NCBI GenBank assembly: GCA_021809435.1
Contig: JAKBAD010000002.1
Span: 448,042 to 512,041, forward strand
Origin: Pseudomonadota bacterium
GTDB taxonomy: Bacteria; Pseudomonadota; Alphaproteobacteria; Acetobacterales; Acetobacteraceae
Reading direction: 5' to 3'
DNA length: 64,000 nt
Below, piece by piece: positions 58,833 to 64,000 of this stretch (position 1 is its first letter; each line of letters begins with the position of its first letter). The translations under genes were made by a program, and so were the position numbers. The notes under the pieces were generated by a model, which saw only the letters and a list, made by a program, of their open reading frames with translations, was not told the DNA's origin and searched no databases.

Positions 58833-60668
58833 ATGTCCGCGCCGAAAATCCGCAACATTGCCATTATCGCTCACGTCGACCATGGCAAGACCACGCTGAC
58901 CGACCAGCTCCTTAAGCAGTCCGGCGCCTTTGCCGCCCACCAGGCCGTGGCCGAGCGCGCGCTCGACCGCAATGACCTGGAAAAGGAGCGCGGCATCACC
59001 ATTCTCGCCAAGGTAGCCTCGGTGGTGTGGAACGATACGCGCATCAACATCGTCGACACCCCTGGCCACGCCGATTTCGGCGGCGAGGTGGAGCGTATTC
59101 TGAGCATGGTGGATGGCGCCGTGCTGCTGGTGGATGCCGCCGAGGGCGTGTTGCCGCAGACCAAGTTCGTGCTGGGCAAGGCGCTCGCGCGCGGGCTGAA
59201 GCCGATGGTGGTGGTGAACAAGATCGACCGTGGCGATGCCCGCCCGGACGATGTGCATAACGAGATTTTCGACCTGTTCGCGGCGCTCGGCGCCAATGAG
59301 GAGCAGCTCGACTTCCCCACCCTGTTCGCCTCCGGCCGCCAGGGCTGGGCCGTGGCCGACCTGAACGACCCGCGCGAAGGGCTGGGGCCGCTGTTTGAGC
59401 TGATCCTCAACCATGTGCCCGCCCCCAAGCTCGACACCGAGGGTCCGTTCGCCATGGTCGCCACCATTTTGGAGAGCGACAATTTTCTGGGCCGCGTGCT
59501 GACCGGGCGCGTGGAGCAGGGCCGCGCCACCATGAACATGCCCGTGAAGGTGCTGGGGTTGGATGGCAAGGTGATTGAGACCGGGCGCCTGACCAAGCTG
59601 CTCTCCTTCCGTGGCCTGGAGCGCGTGCCGGTGGATGAGGTGCAGGCCGGCGATATCGTGGCCGTGGCCGGGCTCTCGGATGCCACCATCCCGCACACGA
59701 TTTGCGCCCCCGAAGTGGCCGAGCCGCTCAAAGCCACCCCGATCGACCCGCCGACTCTCTCGATGACCTTCCGCATCAATGACGGTCCGCTGGGCGGCCG
59801 CGAGGGCAAGAAGGTCACCTCGCGCCAGATCCGCGACCGGTTGATGAGCGAAATCGAGGGCAATGTCGCCATTCAGGTGAAGGTCTCGACCGAAACCGAC
59901 GCGTTTGAGGTGTTTGGCCGTGGCGAATTGCAGCTTGGCGTGCTCATCGAGACCATGCGCCGCGAGGGGTTTGAGCTGACCATCGGCCGCCCGCGCGTGC
60001 TGACCCGCACGAACGAGGAGACCGGCGAGCGCGAGGAGCCCTATGAGGAAGCGCTGATCGACGTGGATGAGCCTTATGCCGGCGCGGTGGTGGAAAAGAT
60101 GAGCCGCCGCAAGGGCGAGCTGATCGATATCCGCCCCTCGGGCGGTGATAAGCAGCGTCTGACCTTCCGTATCCCCTCGCGCGGCCTGATCGGCTATCAC
60201 GGCGAATTCCTCACCGATACGCGCGGCACCGGCGTGATGAACCGCCTGTTCGCGGGCTACGGGCCTTGGAAAGGCAAGATCGAGGGGCGCCGCAATGGCG
60301 CGCTCATCTCGTCGGAGGATGGCGAGGCGGTGCAGTATGCGCTGTTCTATCTGCAGGATCGCGGCGTGCTGTTCGTGAACCCCGGCGAAAAGGTTTATGT
60401 GGGCATGATCCTCGGCGAGCATTCGCGCGAGAATGACCTCGATGTGAACCCGATCAAGGAAAAGAAGCTCACTAATATCCGCGCCGCCGGTAAGGATGAG
60501 GCCCTGCTGCTCACACCGCCGCGCCGCATGTCGCTCGAACAGGCTATCGCTTACATCGAGGATGACGAGCTGGTGGAAGTCACCCCCTCGGCCATCCGTA
60601 TCCGCAAGCGCTACCTCGACCCCAACGAGCGCAAGAAAGCCGAACGCCGCGCCGACGACGCGGCCTGA
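58833..60668 (+). CDS. typA: Translational GTPase TypA/BipA
   Basis: The 611-residue ribosome-binding GTPase has the G1 motif AHVDHGKTTL, switch I GITILAK, the G3 motif DTPGHADFGG, and NKIDRGDA (G4). It also has domains II, III, V and the TypA-specific C-terminus (GYHGEFLTDTRGTGVMNRLF). It assists ribosome assembly and stress adaptation. I start at ATG 58833 (MSAPKIRNIAIIAHV); the longer frame at 58806 adds non-conserved residues. It ends at a strong bidirectional terminator. Confidence 0.97.
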   Translation: MSAPKIRNIAIIAHVDHGKTTLTDQLLKQSGAFAAHQAVAERALDRNDLEKERGITILAKVASVVWNDTRINIVDTPGHADFGGEVERILSMVDGAVLLVDAAEGVLPQTKFVLGKALARGLKPMVVVNKIDRGDARPDDVHNEIFDLFAALGANEEQLDFPTLFASGRQGWAVADLNDPREGLGPLFELILNHVPAPKLDTEGPFAMVATILESDNFLGRVLTGRVEQGRATMNMPVKVLGLDGKVIETGRLTKLLSFRGLERVPVDEVQAGDIVAVAGLSDATIPHTICAPEVAEPLKATPIDPPTLSMTFRINDGPLGGREGKKVTSRQIRDRLMSEIEGNVAIQVKVSTETDAFEVFGRGELQLGVLIETMRREGFELTIGRPRVLTRTNEETGEREEPYEEALIDVDEPYAGAVVEKMSRRKGELIDIRPSGGDKQRLTFRIPSRGLIGYHGEFLTDTRGTGVMNRLFAGYGPWKGKIEGRRNGALISSEDGEAVQYALFYLQDRGVLFVNPGEKVYVGMILGEHSRENDLDVNPIKEKKLTNIRAAGKDEALLLTPPRRMSLEQAIAYIEDDELVEVTPSAIRIRKRYLDPNERKKAERRADDAA

Positions 60669-60685
60669 TCATCGAGGATGGTGCG

Positions 60686-60735
60686 CAAGGGGGACGCTGT
60701 CCCCCTTGACCCCCTGCCAGGGGCCGAGCCCCTGG
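60686..60735. repeat. Tandem GC-rich hairpin repeat (copy 1 near typA)
   Basis: Two stems follow typA: CAAGGGGGAC with GTCCCCCTTG (60686-60708), and CCAGGGGC with GCCCCTGG (60717-60735). This tandem-hairpin pattern is repeated in the opposite orientation at 60801-60850 and at 51521-51563. Confidence 0.8.
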
Positions 60736-60747
60736 ACCTCAACAATT

Positions 60748-60792
60748 CGCCATAAAAAAGGGGCCCCATTAAGGGGCCCCTTTTTTATGGCG
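60748..60792. terminator. Perfect 20-bp bidirectional terminator between typA and odhB
   Basis: CGCCATAAAAAAGGGGCCCC and its exact reverse complement are separated by a 5-base loop, giving T-runs on both strands. It can terminate typA on the plus strand and odhB on the minus strand. Confidence 0.9.
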
Positions 60793-60800
60793 GGTGGGAT

Positions 60801-60850
60801 CCAAGGGCCTCTCGGCCCTTGGCAGGGGTCCAGGGGGCAGAGCCCCCTGG
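60801..60850. repeat. Tandem GC-rich hairpin repeat (inverted copy 2 near odhB)
   Basis: Two stems: CCAAGGGCC with GGCCCTTGG (60801-60822) and CCAGGGGGC with GCCCCCTGG (60830-60850). The first stem matches 51542-51563, and the pair is an inverted counterpart of the copy at 60686-60735. Confidence 0.8.
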
Positions 60851-60867
60851 GGCGCCATCCCCAACGA

Positions 60868-62076
60868 TCAGATCTGCAGCAGCAGACGGCGGGGGTCTTC
60901 GAGGCTTTCCTTCACGCGCACCAGGAAGGAGACGGCTTCGCGGCCATCGATGATGCGGTGATCGTAGGAGACGGCGAGGTACATCATCGGGCGGATGACG
61001 ATCTGGCCGTTCACGACGACGGGGCGGTCCTGGATTTTGTGCATGCCCAGAATCGCCGACTGGGGCGGGTTGAGGATGGGCGTGGACATCAGCGAGCCGT
61101 AGACGCCGCCATTGGTGATGGAGAAGGTGCCGCCCGAGAGCTGTTCGAGCTTGAGCGAGCCGTCCTTCGCGGCCTTGGCGAAGCCGGCGATTTCGGCTTC
61201 GATTTCGGCGATCGACTTCTGGTCGGCGTCGCGGATGACGGGGACGACCAGACCGGAGGCGCCGCCGACGGCGATGCCCATATGGACGAACTTCTTGTAG
61301 ATGATGTCATCACCGTCGATTTCGGCGTTGACAGCGGGGAATTCCTGCAGCGCGGCGCACACGGCCTTGACGAAGAAGCCATTGAAGCCGAGGCGGACGC
61401 CCTTGTGCTTCTTCTCGAAGCTGTCTTTGTACTCGGCGCGCAGGCCCATGATCGCGCTCATATCCACCTCGTTGAAGGTGGTGAGCATGGCCGCCGTGTT
61501 CTGGGCTTCCTTCAGGCGGTTGGCGATGGTCTTGCGCAGGCGGGTCATTTTGACGCGCTCTTCGCGAGATTCCAGCGCGCGCGGGGCTTTGGGCGCGGCA
61601 GCGGCCGCCGCCGGGGCGGCGGGCTTGGCGAGGAACTCGAGCACGTCACCCTTGGAGACGCGGCCATCTTTGGCGGTGCCCTGAATGGCGGCGCCGCTCA
61701 GGTTGTTTTCCTCGATCAGTTTTGCGGCGGCGGGCAGCGGCGCGACGCCGGGGCGGCCAACCGGACCGGGCGCGGCCTGCGGGGCGTGCACGCCCGCCAC
61801 CGGGGCGGGCGCGGCTTCCTTGATGGGAGCGGCGACACCGGCGGCATCCACGCGGCCCAACAGAGCGCCGACCTCAACTTCCGCGCCTTCGGCGGCGATG
61901 ATCTCGGACAGCACGCCGGCGGCGGGGGCGTTGACTTCCACCGTCACCTTGTCGGTTTCGAGCTCGACCACGGGCTCGTCGGCGGCCACGGCCTCGCCGG
62001 CTTTCTTGATCCAGCGCGCGATGGTGGCGCTGGTCACGCTTTCGCCCAGGGTGGGGACTATGATGTCGGCTGCCAT
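60868..62076 (-). CDS. odhB: 2-oxoglutarate dehydrogenase E2 (dihydrolipoamide succinyltransferase)
   Basis: The E2 subunit transfers succinyl groups from the lipoyl arm to CoA. The 402-residue protein has one lipoyl domain ([10 protein letters not shown], Lys43), a proline/alanine-rich linker, the peripheral-subunit-binding domain (about 115-150), and the catalytic domain with [26 protein letters not shown]. It follows the E1 gene (odhA) on the minus strand with 50 bases between, the usual odhA-odhB order. Confidence 0.95.
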   Translation of the reverse strand: MAADIIVPTLGESVTSATIARWIKKAGEAVAADEPVVELETDKVTVEVNAPAAGVLSEIIAAEGAEVEVGALLGRVDAAGVAAPIKEAAPAPVAGVHAPQAAPGPVGRPGVAPLPAAAKLIEENNLSGAAIQGTAKDGRVSKGDVLEFLAKPAAPAAAAAAPKAPRALESREERVKMTRLRKTIANRLKEAQNTAAMLTTFNEVDMSAIMGLRAEYKDSFEKKHKGVRLGFNGFFVKAVCAALQEFPAVNAEIDGDDIIYKKFVHMGIAVGGASGLVVPVIRDADQKSIAEIEAEIAGFAKAAKDGSLKLEQLSGGTFSITNGGVYGSLMSTPILNPPQSAILGMHKIQDRPVVVNGQIVIRPMMYLAVSYDHRIIDGREAVSFLVRVKESLEDPRRLLLQI

Positions 62077-62126
62077 GCTCTCTCCTGCAGATGACGGTTT
62101 TCGTATGTGCGGTTAATTCAGATTGT

Positions 62127-64000
<1,874 letters not shown>

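Overview
The window is a dense, GC-rich chromosomal segment of an alphaproteobacterium, most likely in or near the Acetobacteraceae. Evidence is the consistent alphaproteobacterial housekeeping content (CtrA-family regulator, GlyQ/GlyS pair, BtuB behind a cobalamin riboswitch, OdhA/OdhB order), a Hint-domain protein of a type common in that family, an ODC-type decarboxylase with a long untranslated leader, and dispersed GC-rich hairpin repeats. The genus assignment is inference. I saw no rRNA, tRNA, CRISPR array, insertion sequence or prophage.

Layout. 1-7.3 kb: parvulin-type chaperone (cut by the window edge), DedA-like membrane protein, then the leftward glyQ-glyS-ppdK block. 7.3-13.3 kb: small membrane proteins, a CtrA-like regulator with a degenerate receiver, MscL, a glycine-zipper lipoprotein, accA and katG. 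13.4-16.7 kb: an overlapping leftward operon (GT87-like membrane protein, aroE, coaE, dnaQ). 16.7-21.7 kb: argD-argF-flavoprotein, an MFS transporter and a pterin dehydratase. 21.7-23.6 kb: an unusual calpain-like cysteine protease fused to a Hint domain. 23.8-28 kb: ornithine decarboxylase with a structured leader, divergent from a dimethylglycine/sarcosine dehydrogenase whose upstream region carries a 10-bp phased repeat.

28-31.4 kb: CHAD protein with a DeoR regulator, and a secreted phosphatase. 31.4-36.3 kb: propionate (2-methylcitrate) locus prpD-like/prpC/prpB with its divergent XRE-family regulator; the PrpD copy is short and lacks the usual active-site segment. 36.3-39.8 kb: lactate uptake and oxidation (lldP-dld) with a 13-codon leader ORF and a perfect palindromic operator candidate. 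40-49.5 kb: 2-hydroxyacid dehydrogenase, an orphan PD-(D/E)XK-like protein, HtrA protease, Mrp ATPase, HolC, LysE exporter, MutL, and a GGDEF-EAL protein with both signature motifs degraded. 49.6-58.5 kb: two glutamine amidotransferase-like proteins, rsmD and a pseudouridine synthase separated by a hairpin array, tadA-rnhB, riboswitch-btuB, a CDF metal transporter ending in a 27-bp minisatellite, and a lytic transglycosylase. 58.8-64 kb: typA, a strong bidirectional terminator flanked by inverted copies of the hairpin repeat, then odhB and a partial odhA (sucA).

The most striking items are the calpain-Hint fusion, the phosphoacceptor-less CtrA paralogue, the truncated PrpD, the doubly degenerate GGDEF-EAL protein, the leaders upstream of lldP and the ornithine decarboxylase, and the several classes of intergenic repeats.
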